Shown here in pieces: positions 39,201-53,147 of a DNA stretch of 64,000 bases; position 1 is the first letter of the stretch; every line of letters begins with the position of its first letter. The notes under the pieces were generated by a model that was given only the letters and a program-made list of their open reading frames with translations, was not told the DNA's origin and did no database searches. Location: NCBI RefSeq assembly GCF_029227915.1, contig NC_079878.1, positions 28,733,501 to 28,797,500 of the forward strand, given 5' to 3'. Position numbers and translations under genes: made by a program. Origin of the DNA: Hydractinia symbiolongicarpus. Its lineage: Eukaryota; Cnidaria; Hydrozoa; Anthoathecata; Hydractiniidae.

Positions 39201-42200
39201 CGATATTTATCTGACATTACTAGGTTTCATCGCTTTTAACAGTGAAACGATTGACTATGGGACTTAATTGATCTAACTTTGGACTGTGACCTCATAAATG
39301 TGATAAATGAGACAATTGGACTTCAAGAAAGAACATTCTTTTTAATTTGACAAGATTGCCGGAACTCAGCGATTACACTGGGCGCTGTGGTAGCGCTTCA
39401 TTTAAAAATTTAGATAAATATGTCATTCTTTACTGTGGGACCAATCCTAACGGTTATCGCGCACTGAAGAAATAGCAACAGTTTCAAAAACTACATTTCA
39501 TTGAATTTCTAACGGTGTCAGTCCGTGTGAGTTACAACAGTTGTGTGACATATTCGTACAAACATGTATTTAGTGATATTTTTCTGATAATACTAGGTTG
39601 CATCACCTTTAACGAGGAAACGATTGACTGTGGGACTTAATTGAACTAACTTTGGACTGTGACCATATAAATTTTATAACTAAGACAATTGGACTCCAAG
39701 AAATAACATTCTTCTTAATGTGACATGATTGCCGGATCTCAGCGAGTACACTCGGGGCTGTGGTAGCGCTTCATTTAAAAATTTAGATAAATAAGTCATT
39801 TTTTACTGTGGGACCAATCCTAGCTGTTATCGCGCGCTGAAGAAATAGAGACAGTTTCAAAAACTACATTTCACTGACTTTCTAACGGTGTCAGTCTTTT
39901 TGAGTTACAACGATTGAGTCACATATTCGTACCAACATGTATTTAGCGATATTTTTCTGATATTACTAGGTTGCATCGCTTATAACAGTGAAACGATTAA
40001 CTGTGGGACTTAATTGAACTAACTTTGGACTGTGACCTCTTCAATGTGATAAATGAGACAATTGGACTCCAAGAAATAACATTCTTCTTAATTTAACATG
40101 ATTGCCGGAACTCAGCGATTACACTGGGCGCTGTGGTAACGCTTCAATTAAAATTTAGATAAATAAGTCATTTTGTACTATGGGACCAATACTAGCAGTT
40201 AGCGCGCTGAAGAAATAGAGACATTTTCAAAAACTACATTTCACTGACTTTCTAACGGTGTCAGTCCGTTTGAGTTACAACAGTTGTGTGACATATTCGT
40301 ACCAACATGTATTTAGTGATATTTTTCTGATAATACTAGGTTGCATCACTTTTAACGAGGAAACGATTGACTGTGGGACTTAATTGAACTAACTTTGGAC
40401 CGTGACCATATAAATTTTATAACTAAGACAATTGGACTCCAAGAAATAACATTCTTCTTAATGTGACATGATTGCCGGATCTCAGCGAGTACACTCGGGG
40501 CTGTGGTAGCGCTTCATTTAAAAATTTAGATAAATAAGTCATTTTTTACTGTGGGACCAATCCTAGCTGTTATCGCGCGCTGAAGAAATAGAGACAGTTT
40601 CAAAAACTACATTTCACTGACTTTCTAACGGTGTCAGTCTTTTTGAGTTACAACGATTGAGTCACATATTCGTACCAACATGTATTTAGCGATATTTTTC
40701 TGATATTACTAGGTTGCATCGCTTATAACAGTGAAACGATTAACTGTGGGACTTAATTGAACTAACTTTGGACTGTGACCTCTTCAATGTGATAAATGAG
40801 ACAATTGGACTCCAAGAAATAACATTCTTCTTAATTTAACATGATTGCCGGAACTCAGCGATTACACTGGGCGCTGTGGTAACGCTTCAATTAAAATTTA
40901 GATAAATAAGTCATTTTGTACTATGGGACCAATACTAGCAGTTAGCGCGCTGAAGAAATAGAGACATTTTCAAAAACTACATTTCACTGACTTTCTAACG
41001 GTGTCAGTCCGTTTGAGTTACAACAGTTGTGTGACATATTCGTACCAACATGTATTTAGTGATATTTTTCTGATAATACTAGGTTGCATCACTTTTAACG
41101 AGGAAACGATTGACTGTGGGACTTAATTGAACTAACTTTGGACTGTGACCTTATAAATGTGATAAATGAGCCAATTGGACCCCAAGGAATAACATTCTTC
41201 TTAATTTGACATGATTTCTGGAATTCAGCGATTACACTAAGATCTGTGGTAGCGCTTTATCACAAAATTAAGATAAATAAGTCTTTCTTTACTGTGGGAC
41301 CAATCCTGGCCGTTACTACGCGCCGACAAGATAGAGACATTCTCAAAAACTAAATTTCACTGACTTCTTGGCGGTATCAATCCGTTTGAGTTACAACGGT
41401 TGCGTCACATATTCGTACCAACATGAATTTAGCGATATTTATCTGACATTACTAGGTTGCATCGCTTTTAACAGTGAAACGATTGACTATGGGACTTAAT
41501 TGAACTAACTTTGGACTGTGAACTCATAAATGTGATAAATGAGACAATTGGACTCCAAGAAAGAACATTCTTTTTAATTTGACAAGATTGCCGGAACTCA
41601 GCGATTACACTGGGCGCTGTGGTAGCGCTTCATTTAAAAATTTAGATAAATATGTCATTCTTTACTGTGGGACCAATCCTAACGGTTATCGCGCACTGAA
41701 GAAATAGCAACAGTTTCAAAAACTACAATTCATTGAATTTCTAACGGTGTCAGTCCGTTTGAGTTACAACAGTTGTGTGACATATTCGTACCAACATGTA
41801 TTTAGTGATATTTTTCTGATAATACTAGGTTGCATCACTTTTAACGAGGAAACGATTGACTGTGGGACTTAATTGAACTAACTTTGGACTGTGACCATAT
41901 AAATTTTATAACTAAGACAATTGGACTCCAAGAAATAACATTCTTCTTAATTTGACATGATTGCCGGATCTCAGCGAGTACACTCGGGGCTGTGGTAGCG
42001 CTTCATTTAAAAATTTAGATAAAAAAGTCATTTTTTACTGTGGGACCAATGCTAGCTGTTATTGCGCGCTGAAGAAATAGAGACAGTTTCAAAAACTACA
42101 TTTCACTGACTTTCTAACGGTGTCAGTCTTTTTGAGTTACAACGATTGAGTCACATATTCGTACCAACATGTATTTAGCGATATTTTTCTGATATTTCTA

Positions 42201-45200
42201 GGTTGCATCGCTTATAACAGCGAAACGATTAACTGTGGGACTTAATTGAACTAACTTTGGACTGTGACCTCTTCAATGTGATAAATGAGACAATTGGACT
42301 CCAAGAAATAACATTCTTCTTAATTTGACATGATTGCCGGAACTCAGCGATTACACTGGGCGCTGTGGTAACGCTTCAATTAAAATTTAGATAAATAAGT
42401 CATTTTGTACTATGGGTCCAATACTAGCAGTTAGCGCGCTGAAGAAATAGAGACATTTTCAAAAACTACTTCTCAATGACTTTCTAGCCGTATCAATCTA
42501 TTTGATTAACAACAGTTGTGTGACATATTCGTACCAACATGTATTTAGTGATATTTTTCTGATAATACTAGGTTGCATCGCTTTCAGCAAGGAAACGATT
42601 GACTGTGGGACTTAATTTAGCTGACTCTGGACTGTGACCTTATAAATGTGATAAATGAGCCAATTGGACCGCAAGGAATAACATTCTTCTTAATTTGACA
42701 TGATTGCTGGAATTCAGCGATTACACTAAGATCTGTGGTAGCGCTTTATCACAAAATTAAGATAAATAAGTCTTTCTTTACTGTGGGACCAATCCTGGCC
42801 GTTACTACGCGCCAAAAAGATAGAGACATTCTCAAAAACTAAATTTCACTGACTTCTTGGCGGTATCAATCCGTTTGAGTTACAACGGCTGCGTCACATA
42901 TTCGTACCAACATGTATTTGGCGATGTTTTTCTGACATTACTAAGTTGTATCGCTTTTAACAGTGGAACGATTGACTGTGGCACTTCATTGAACTGATTC
43001 TGGGCTGTGACCTTATAAATGTGATAAATGAGACAATTGGAACCAGGAAATAACATTCTTCTTAATTTAACATGATTGCTGGAATTTACCAATTACACTG
43101 GGCGCTGTGGTAGCGCTTCATTTAAAAATTTAGATAAATATGTCATTCTTTACTGTTGGACCCATCCTAACGGTTATCGCGCACTGAAGAAATAGCGACA
43201 GTTTCAAAAACTACTTTTCATTGACTTTCTAACGGTGTCAGTCCGTTTGAGTTACAACAGTTGTGTGACATATTCGTACCAACATGTATTTAGTGATATT
43301 TTTCTGATAATACTAGGTTGCATCGCTTTCAGCAAGGAAACGATTGACTGTGGGACTTAATTTAGCTGACTCTGGACTGTGACCTTATAAATGTGATAAA
43401 TGAGCCAATTGGACCCCAAGGAATAACACTCTTCTTAATTTGACATGATTGCTGGAATTCAGCGATTACACTAAGATCTGTGGTAGCGCTTTATCACAAA
43501 ATTAAGATAAATAAGTCTTTCTTTACTGTGGGACCAATCCTGGCCGTTACTACGCGCCAAAAAGATAGAGACATTCTCAAAAACTAAATTTCACTGACTT
43601 CTTGGCGGTATCAATCCGTTTGAGTTACAACGGTTGCGTCACATATTCGTACCAACATGAATTTAGCGATATTTATCTGACATTACTAGGTTGCATCGCT
43701 TTTAACAGTGAAACGATTGACTATGGGACTTAATTGAACTAACTTTGGACTGTGACCTCATAAATGTGATAAATGAGACAATTGGACTCCAAGAAATAAC
43801 ATTCTTCTTAATTTGACATGATTGCCGGATCTCAGCGAGTACACTCGGGGCTGTGGTAGCGCTTCATTTAAAAATTTAGATAAATAAGTCATTTTGTACT
43901 ATGGGACCAATACTAGCAGTTAGCGCGCTGAAGAAATAGAGACAGTTTCAAAAACTACATTTCACTGACTTTCTAACGGTGTCAGTCTTTTTGAGTTACA
44001 ACGATTGAGTCACATATTCGTACCAACATGTATTTAGCGATATTTTTCTGATATTACTAGGTTGCATCGCTTATAACAGTGAAACGATTAACTGTGGGAC
44101 TTAATTGAACTAACTTTGGACTGTGACCTCTTTAATGTGATAAATGAGACAATTGGACTCCAAGAAATAACATTCTTCTTAATTTGACATGATTGCCGGA
44201 ACTCAGCGATTACACTGGGCGCTGTGGTAACGCTTCAATTAAAATTTAGATAAATAAGTCATTTTGTACTATGGGACCAATACTAGCAGTTAGCGCGCTG
44301 AAGAAATAGAGACATTTTCAAAAACTACTTCTCAATGACTTTCTAGCCGTATCAATCCGTTTAATTAACAACAGTTGTGTGACATATTCGTACCAACATG
44401 TATTTAGTGATATTTTTCTGATAATACTAGGTTGCATCGCTTTTAACAAGGAAACGATTGACTGTGGGACTTAATTGAACTAACTTTGGACTGTGACCGT
44501 ATAATTTTTATAACTGAGACAATTAAACACCAAGGAATAACATTCCTCTTAATTTGACATGATTGCCGGAACTCAGCGATTACACTGGGCCCTATGGTCG
44601 CGCCTTATTTAAAAATTTAGATAAATAAGTCATTCTTTACTGTGGGACTAATCCTAACCGTTATCGCGCACTGAAGAAATAGCAACAGTTTCAAAAACTA
44701 CATTTCATTGACTTTCTAATGGTGTCAGTTCGTTTGAGTTACAACGGTTGTTTCACATACTCGTAACAACATGAATTTAACGATATTTATCTGACATTAC
44801 TAGGTTGCATCGCTTTTAACCGTGAAGCGATTGACTGTTGGACTTAATTGAACTAACTTTGGAATGTGACCTCATGAATGTGATAAATGAGACAATTGGA
44901 CTCCAAGAAAGAACATTCTTTTTAATTTGACAAGATTGCCGGAACTCAGCGATTACACTGGGCGCTGTGGTAGCGCTTCATTTAAAGATTTAGATAAATA
45001 TGTCATTCTTTACTGTGGGACCAATCCTAACGGTTATCGCGCACTGAAGAAATAGCGACAGTTTCAAAAACTACATTTCATTGATTTTCTATCGGTGTCA
45101 GTCTTTTTGAGTTACAACGGTTGAGTCACATATTCGTACCAACATGTTATTAGCGATATTTTTCTGATATTAATAGGTTGCATCGCTTATAACAGTGAAA

Positions 45201-45757
45201 CGATTAACTGTGCGACTTAATTTAACTGACTCTGGACTGTGACCTTGTAAATGTGATAAATGAGCCAATTGGACCCCAAGGAATAACATTCTTTTTAATT
45301 TGACATGATTGCTGGAATTCAGCGATTTTACTAGGATGTGTGGTAGCGCTTTATTACAAAATTAAGATGAATAAGTTTTTCTTTACTTTGGGACCAATCC
45401 CGGCCGTTACTACGCGCCGAAAAGATAGAGACATTCTCAAAAACTACATTTTACTGACTTCTTGGCGGTATCAATCCGTTTGAGTTACAACGGTTGCGTC
45501 ACATATTCGTACCAACATAAATTTAGCGATATTTATCTGACATTACTAGGTTGCATCGCTTTTAACAGTGAAACGATTGACTATGGGACTTAATTGAGCT
45601 AACTTTGGACTGTGACCTTATAATTTTTATAACTGAGACAATTAAACACCAAGAAATAACATTCTTCTTAATTTGACAAGATTGCCGGAACTCAGCGATT
45701 ACACTGGACGCTGTGGTAGCGTTTCAATTAAAAATTTAGATAAATAAGTCAATATTT
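33290..45757. repeat. 6-mer/12-mer higher-order repeat zone
   Basis: Segments recur at shifts of about 2,232 bp (six monomers) and 4,465 bp (twelve monomers). About 33290-35773 matches about 37755-40238 at exactly 4,465 bp with only scattered mismatches. The monomer carrying GGAACCAGGAAATAAC appears near 33736, 35969, 38201 and 43042. The monomer carrying ATATAAATTTTATAAC appears near 32968, 35200, 39666, 40407 and 41897. Local dimer duplications also occur: 743 bp at about 39500-41145, and 745 bp linking about 42513-42925 with 43258-43670, which share the private CGCCAAAAAG. Repeated minus-strand open frames of up to 86 codons here are shadows of these periods. Confidence 0.8.
39500..41145. 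repeat. 743-bp dimer tandem duplication
   Basis: Sequence in this interval matches itself at a shift of 743 bp for a little over two copies. For example, GCTTCAATTAAAATTTAG occurs at 40141 and 40884, and the CACTTTTAACGAGG variant at 40346 and 41089. The right end is set by a switch near 41145, where GTGACCATATAAATTTT is replaced by GTGACCTTATAAATG. Confidence 0.7.
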
Positions 45758-46299
45758 ACTGGGGGACCAACCCTAGCTGCTATCGCGCGCTGAAGAAATA
45801 GAGACAGTTTCAAAAACTACATTTCACTGACTTTCTAGCGGTGTCAGTCTTTTTGAGTTACAACGGTTGAGTCACATATTCGTACCAACATGTATTTAGC
45901 GATATTTTTCTGATATTACTAGGTTGCATCGCTTTTAACAGTGAAACGATTGAAAAAATAGCTGAAAAGATAGCTACAGTTTCAAAAACTACATTTCATT
46001 GACTTTCTAACGGTGTCAGTTCTTTGTGTTACAATGGCTTGGTCACATACTCGTAACAACATGAATTTAGCGATATTTATCTGATATTACTAGGTTGCAT
46101 CGCTTTTAACAGTGAAACGATTGACTGTGGGACTTAATTGAACTAATTTTGGACTGTGGCCTTATAAATGTCATAAATGAGCCAATTGGACTCCTAAAAT
46201 AACATTCCTCTTACTTTGACATGATTGCTGGAATTCAGCGGTTACAATGGGCGCTGTGGTAGCGCTTCATTTAAAAATTTATATAAATAACTCATATTT
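45758..46299. repeat. Fused 542-bp unit with half-monomer, copy 1
   Basis: The anchor-to-anchor length is 542 bp, equal to one monomer plus about 171 bp. At 45948 GATTGA runs straight into AAAAATAGCT instead of CTGTGGGAC. The second half of one monomer and the start of the next are therefore missing. The join is followed by a near-perfect 12-bp direct duplication, GAAAAAATAGCT then GAAAAGATAGCT, differing at one base in this copy. Confidence 0.85.
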
Positions 46300-48162
46300 A
46301 CTGTGGGACCAATCCTAGCCGTTTTCGCGCCCTGAAGAAATAGCTACAGTTTCAAGAACTACATTTCATTGACTTTCTAACGGTGTCAGTTCTTTGTGTT
46401 ACAATGGTTTAGTCACATATTCGTACCAACATGTATTTAGTGATATTTTTCTGATAATACTAGGTTGCATCGCTTTTAACAAGGAAACGATTGACTGTGG
46501 AACTTAATTGAACTAACTTTGGACTGTGACCATATAATTTTCATAACTGAGACAATTAAACAACAAGAAATAACATTCTTCTTAATTTGACATAATTGCC
46601 GGATCTCGGCGATTACACTGTGCGCTGTGGCAGCGCTTCATTTAAAAACTTAGATAAATAAGTCATTCGTTACTGCGGGACCAATCCTAGCCGTTATCGC
46701 GAGCTGAAGAAATAGCTACAGTTTCAAAAACTACATTTCATTGACTTTCTAACAGTGTCAGTCCGTTTGAGTTGCGACGGATGGGTCACATATTCGTGCC
46801 AACATGTATTTTACGATATTTATCTGATATTACTAGGTGGCATCGCTGTTAACAGTGAAACGATTGACTGTGGGACTTAATTAAACTGACTCTGGACTGT
46901 GACCTTATAAATGTGGTAAATGAGCCAATTGGACCCCAAGGAATAACATTCTTCTTAATTTGACATGATTGCTGGAATTCAACGATCACAATGGGCGCTG
47001 TGGTAGCGCTTCATTTAAAAACTTCGATAAATAAGTCATTTTTTACTGTGGGACCAATCCTAGCAGTTATCGCGCGCTGAAAAAATAGCTACAGTTTCAA
47101 AAACTACATTTCATTGACTTTCTAACGGTGTCAGTTCTTTGTGTTACAACGGTTTGGTCACATACTCGTAACAACATGAATTTAGCTCTATTTATCTGAT
47201 ATTACTAGGTTGCATCGCTTTTAACAAGGAAACGATTGACTGTGGAACTTAATTGAACTAACTTTAGACTGTGACCATATAATTTTCATAACTGAGACAA
47301 TTAAACACCAAGAAATAACATTCTTCTTAAATTGACATAATTGCCGGATCTCGGCGATTACACTGTGCGCTGTGGCAGCGCTTCATTTAAAAACTTAGAT
47401 AAATAAGTCATTCTTAACTGCGGGACCAATCCTGGCCGTTAACACGCGCCGAAAAGATAAAGACATTCTCAAAAACTACATTTCACTGACTTCTTGGCGG
47501 TATCATTCCGTTTGAGTTACAACGGTTGCGTCACATATTCGTACCAACATGTATTTAGGGACATTTTTCGGATATTACTAGTTTGCATCGCTTATAACCG
47601 TGAAACGATTGACTGTGGGACTTAATTGAACTAACTTTGGACTGTGACCTGATAAATGTGATAAATGAGACAATTGGACTCCAAAAAATAACATTCTTCT
47701 CAATTTGACATGATTGCCGGAACTCAGAGATTACACTGGGCGCTGTGTTAGCACTTTATTTAAAAACTTAGATAAATAAGTCATTCGTTACTGCGGGACC
47801 AATCCTAGCCGTTATGGCGAGCTGAAGAAATAGCTACAGTTTCAAAAACTACATTTCATTGACTTTCTAACGGTGTCAGTCCGTTTGAGTTGCGACGGAT
47901 GGGTCACATATTCGTGCCAACATGTATTTTACGATATTTATCTGATATTACTAGGTGGCATCGCTGTTAACAGTGAAACGATTGACTGTGGGACTTAATT
48001 CAACTGACTCTGGACTGTGACCTTATAAATGTGGTAAATGAGCCAATTGGACCCCAAGGAATAACATTCTTCTTAATTTGACATGATTGCTGGAATTCAA
48101 CGATCACAATGGGCGCTGTGGTAGCGCTTCATTTAAAAACTTAGATAAATAAGTCATTTTTT

Positions 48163-48705
48163 ACTGTGGGACCAATCCTAGCCGTTATCGCGCGCTGAAA
48201 AAATAGCTACAGTTTCAAAAACTACATTTCATTGACTTTCTAACGGTGTCAGTTCTTTGTGTTACAACGGTTTGGTCACATACTCGTAACAACATGAATT
48301 TAGCTATATTTATCTGATATTACTAGGTTGCATCGCTTTTAACAGTGAAACGATTGAAAAAATAGCTGAAAAAATAGCTACAGTTTCAAAAACTACATTT
48401 CATTGACTTTCTAACGGTGTCAGTTCTTTGTGTTACAATGGTTTGGTCACATATTCGTACCAACATGTATTTAGTGATATTTTTCTGATAATACTAGGTT
48501 GCATCGCTTTTAACAAGGAAACGATTGACTGTGGAACTTAATTGAACTAACTTTGGACTGTGACCATATAATTTTCATAACTGAGACAATTAAACACCAA
48601 GAAATAACATTCTTCTTAATTTGACATAATTGCCGGATCTCGGCGATTACACTGTGCGCTGTGGCAGCGCTTCATTTAAAAACTTAGATAAATAAGTCAT
48701 TCTTT
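48163..48705. repeat. Fused 543-bp unit with half-monomer, copy 2
   Basis: The deletion junction is the same as in copy 1, at 48352, with a perfect GAAAAAATAGCT tandem duplication. A full monomer tagged TTCTTTGTGTTAC surrounds it. This unit and its right neighbourhood are part of the stretch copied at a shift of 4,442 bp. Confidence 0.85.
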
Positions 48706-50942
48706 ACTGCGGGACCAATCCTGGCCGTTAACACGCGCCGAAAAGATAAAGACATTCTCAAAAACTACATTTCACTGAATTCTTGGCGGTATCATTCCGT
48801 TTGAGTTACAACGGTTGCGTCACATATTCGTACCAACATGTATTTAGGGACATTTTTCTGATATTACTAGTTTGCATCGCTTATAACCGTGAAACGATTG
48901 ACTGTGGGACTTAATAGAACTTACTTTGGACTGTGACCTGATAAATGTGATATATGAGACAATTGGACTCCAAAAAATAACATTCTTCTCAATTTGACAT
49001 GATTGCCGGAACTCAGAGATTACACTGGGCGCTGTGTTAGCACTTCATTTAAAAACTTAGATAAATAAGTCATTCGTTACTGCGGGTCCATTCCTAGCCG
49101 TTATCGCGAGCTGAAGAAATAGCTACAGTTTCAAAAACTACATTTCATTGACTTTCTAACGGTGTCAGTCCGTTTGAGTTGCGACGGATGGGTCACATAT
49201 TCGTGCCAACATGTATTTTACGATATTTATCTGATATTACTAGGTGGCATCGCTGTTAACAGTGAAACGATTGACTGTGGGACTTAATTAAACTGACTCT
49301 GGACTGTGACCTTATAAATGTGGTAAATGAGCCAATTGGACCCCAAGGAATAACATTCTTCTTAATTTGACATGATTGCTGGAATTCAACGATCACAATG
49401 GGCGCTGTGGCAGCGCTTCATTTAAAAACTTAGATAAATAAGTCATTTTTTACTGTGGGACCAATCCTAGCCGTTATCGCGCGCTGAAAAAATAGCTACA
49501 GTTTCAAAAACTACATTTCATTGACTTTCTAACGGTGTCAGTTCTTTGTGTTACAATGGTTTGGTCACATATTCGTACCAACATGTATTTAGTGATATTT
49601 TTCTGATAATACTAGGTTGCATCGCTTTTAACAAGGAAACGATTGACTGTGGAACTTAATTGAACTAACTTTGGACTGTGACCATATAATTTTCATAACT
49701 GAGACAATTAAACACCAAGAAATAACATTCTTCTTAATTTGACATAATTGCCGGATCTCGGCGATTACACTGTGCGCTGTGGCAGCGCTTCATTTAAAAA
49801 CTTAGATAAATAAGTCATTCTTTACTGCGGGACCAATCCTAGCCGTTATTGCGCGCTAAAGAAATAGCGACAGTTTTAAAAACTACATTTCATTGACTTT
49901 CTAACGGTGTCAGTCCGTTTGAGTTACACCAGTTGGGTGACATATTCGTACCAACATGTACTTAGTGATATTTTTCTGATAATACTAGGTTGCATCGCTT
50001 TTAAAAAGGAAACGATTGACTGTGGGACTTAATTGAACTAACTTTGGACTGTGACCATATAATTTTTATAACTGAGACAATTAAACACCAAGAAATAACA
50101 TTCTTCTTAATTTGATATGATTGCTGGAATTCAGCGATTACACTAGAGTTTGTGGTAGCGCTTTATTACAAAATTAAGATAAATAAGTCTTTCTTTACTG
50201 TGGGACCAATCCTGGCCGTTACCACGCGCCGAAAAGATAGACACATTCTCAAAAACTACATTTCACTGACTTCTTGGCGGTATCATTCCGTTTGAGTTAC
50301 AACGGTTGCGTCACATATTCGTACCAACATGTATTTAGGGACATTTTTCTGATATTACTAGTTTGCATCGCTTATAACCGTGAAACGATTGACTGTGGGA
50401 CTTAATTGAACTAACTTTGGACTGTGACCTGATAAATGTGATAAATGAGACAATTGGACTCCAAAAAATAACATTCTTCTCAATTTGACATGATTGCCGG
50501 AACTCAGAGATTACACTGGGCGCTGTGTTAGCACTTCATTTAAAAACTTAGATAAATAAGTCATTCGTTACTGCCGGACCAATCCTAGCCGTTATCGCGA
50601 GCTGAAGAAATAGCTACAGTTTCAAAAACTACATTTCATTGACTTTCTAACGGTGTCAGTCCGTTTGAGTTGCGACGGATGGGTCACATATTCGTGCCAA
50701 CATGTATTTTACGATATTTATCTGATATTACTAGGTGGAATCGCTGTTAACAGTGAAACGATTGACTGTGGGACTTAATTAAACTGACTCTGGACTGTGA
50801 CCTTATAAATGTGGTAAATGAGCCAATTGGACCCCAAGGAATAACATTCTTCTTAATTTGACATGATTGCTGGAATTCAACGATCACAATGGGCGCTGTG
50901 GTCGCGCTTCATTTAAAAACTTAGATAAATAAGTCATTTTTT

Positions 50943-51485
50943 ACTGTGGGACCAATCCTAGCCGTTATCGCGCGCTGAAAAAATAGCTACAGTTTCAAAA
51001 ACTACATTTCATTGACTTTCTAACGGTGTCAGTTCTTTGTGTTACAACGGTTTGGTCACATACTCGTAACAACATGAATTTAGCTATATTTATCTGATAT
51101 TACTAGGTTGCATCGCTTTTAACAGTGAAACGATTGAAAAAATAGCTGAAAAAATAGCTACAGTTTCAAAAACTACATTTCATTGACTTTCTAACGGTGT
51201 CAGTTCTTTGTGTTACAATGGTTTGGTCACATATTCGTACCAACATGTATTTAGTGATATTTTTCTGATAATACTAGGTTGCATCGCTTTTAACAAGGAA
51301 ACGATTGACTGTGGAACTTAATTGAACTAACTTTGGACTGTGACCATATAATTTTCATAACTGAGACAATTAAACACCAAGAAATAACATTCTTCTTAAT
51401 TTGACATAATTGCCGGATCTCGGCGATTACACTGTGCGCTGTGGCAGCGCTTCATTTAAAAACTTAGATAAATAAGTCATTCTTT
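50943..51485. repeat. Fused 543-bp unit with half-monomer, copy 3
   Basis: The deletion junction is at 51132, identical to that of copy 2. It lies within the first copy of the 1,662-bp tandem duplication. Confidence 0.85.
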
Positions 51486-52604
51486 ACTGCGGGACCAATC
51501 CTAGCCGTTATTGCGCGCTAAAGAAATAGCGACAGTTTTAAAAACTACATTTCATTGACTTTCTAACGGTGTCAGTCCGTTTGAGTTACACCAGTTGGGT
51601 GACATATTCGTACCAACATGTACTTAGTGATATTTTTCTGATAATACTAGGTTGCATCGCTTTTAAAAAGGAAACGATTGACTGTGGGACTTAATTGAAC
51701 TAACTTTGGACTGTGACCATATAATTTTTATAACTGAGACAATTAAACACCAAGAAATAACATTCTTCTTAATTTGATATGATTGCTGGAATTCAGCGAT
51801 TACACTAGAGTTTGTGGTAGCGCTTTATTACAAAATTAAGATAAATAAGTCTTTCTTTACTGTGGGACCAATCCTGGCCGTTACCACGCGCCGAAAAGAT
51901 AGACACATTCTCAAAAACTACATTTCACTGACTTCTTGGCGGTATCATTCCGTTTGAGTTACAACGGTTGCGTCACATATTCGTACCAACATGTATTTAG
52001 GGACATTTTTCTGATATTACTAGTTTGCATCGCTTATAACCGTGAAACGATTGACTGTGGGACTTAATTGAACTAACTTTGGACTGTGACCTGATAAATG
52101 TGATAAATGAGACAATTGGACTCCAAAAAATAACATTCTTCTCAATTTGACATGATTGCCGGAACTCAGAGATTACACTGGGCGCTGTGTTAGCACTTCA
52201 TTTAAAAACTTAGATAAATAAGTCATTCGTTACTGCCGGACCAATCCTAGCCGTTATCGCGAGCTGAAGAAATAGCTACAGTTTCAAAAACTACATTTCA
52301 TTGACTTTCTAACGGTGTCAGTCCGTTTGAGTTGCGACGGATGGGTCACATATTCGTGCCAACATGTATTTTACGATATTTATCTGATATTACTAGGTGG
52401 AATCGCTGTTAACAGTGAAACGATTGACTGTGGGACTTAATTAAACTGACTCTGGACTGTGACCTTATAAATGTGGTAAATGAGCCAATTGGACCCCAAG
52501 GAATAACATTCTTCTTAATTTGACATGATTGCTGGAATTCAACGATCACAATGGGCGCTGTGGTCGCGCTTCATTTAAAAACTTAGATAAATAAGTCATT
52601 TTTT

Positions 52605-53147
52605 ACTGTGGGACCAATCCTAGCCGTTATCGCGCGCTGAAAAAATAGCTACAGTTTCAAAAACTACATTTCATTGACTTTCTAACGGTGTCAGTTCTTT
52701 GTGTTACAACGGTTTGGTCACATACTCGTAACAACATGAATTTAGCTATATTTATCTGATATTACTAGGTTGCATCGCTTTTAACAGTGAAACGATTGAA
52801 AAAATAGCTGAAAAAATAGCTACAGTTTCAAAAACTACATTTCATTGACTTTCTAACGGTGTCAGTTCTTTGTGTTACAATGGTTTGGTCACATATTCGT
52901 ACCAACATGTATTTAGTGATATTTTTCTGATAATACTAGGTTGCATCGCTTTTAACAAGGAAACGATTGACTGTGGAACTTAATTGAACTAACTTTGGAC
53001 TGTGACCATATAATTTTCATAACTGAGACAATTAAACACCAAGAAATAACATTTTTCTTAATTTGACATAATTGCCGGATCTCGGCGATTACACTGTGCG
53101 CTGTGGCAGCGCTTCATTTAAAAACTTAGATAAATAAGTCATTCTTT
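52605..53147. repeat. Fused 543-bp unit with half-monomer, copy 4
   Basis: The junction is at 52794, exactly 1,662 bp after copy 3 and 4,442 bp after copy 2. Its left context matches copy 3. Beyond about 53155 its right context matches copy 2 (CTGGCCGTTAACACG), so it is a recombinant between the two. Confidence 0.85.

Noticed and set aside
33530-43092. Recurrent 70-86-codon minus-strand open frames (33530, 35762, 37995, 42880)
   Set aside because: They recur at 2,232-bp HOR spacing and depend on a small deletion (GGAACCAGG) in one monomer type. There is no protein-like conservation compared with the surrounding satellite.
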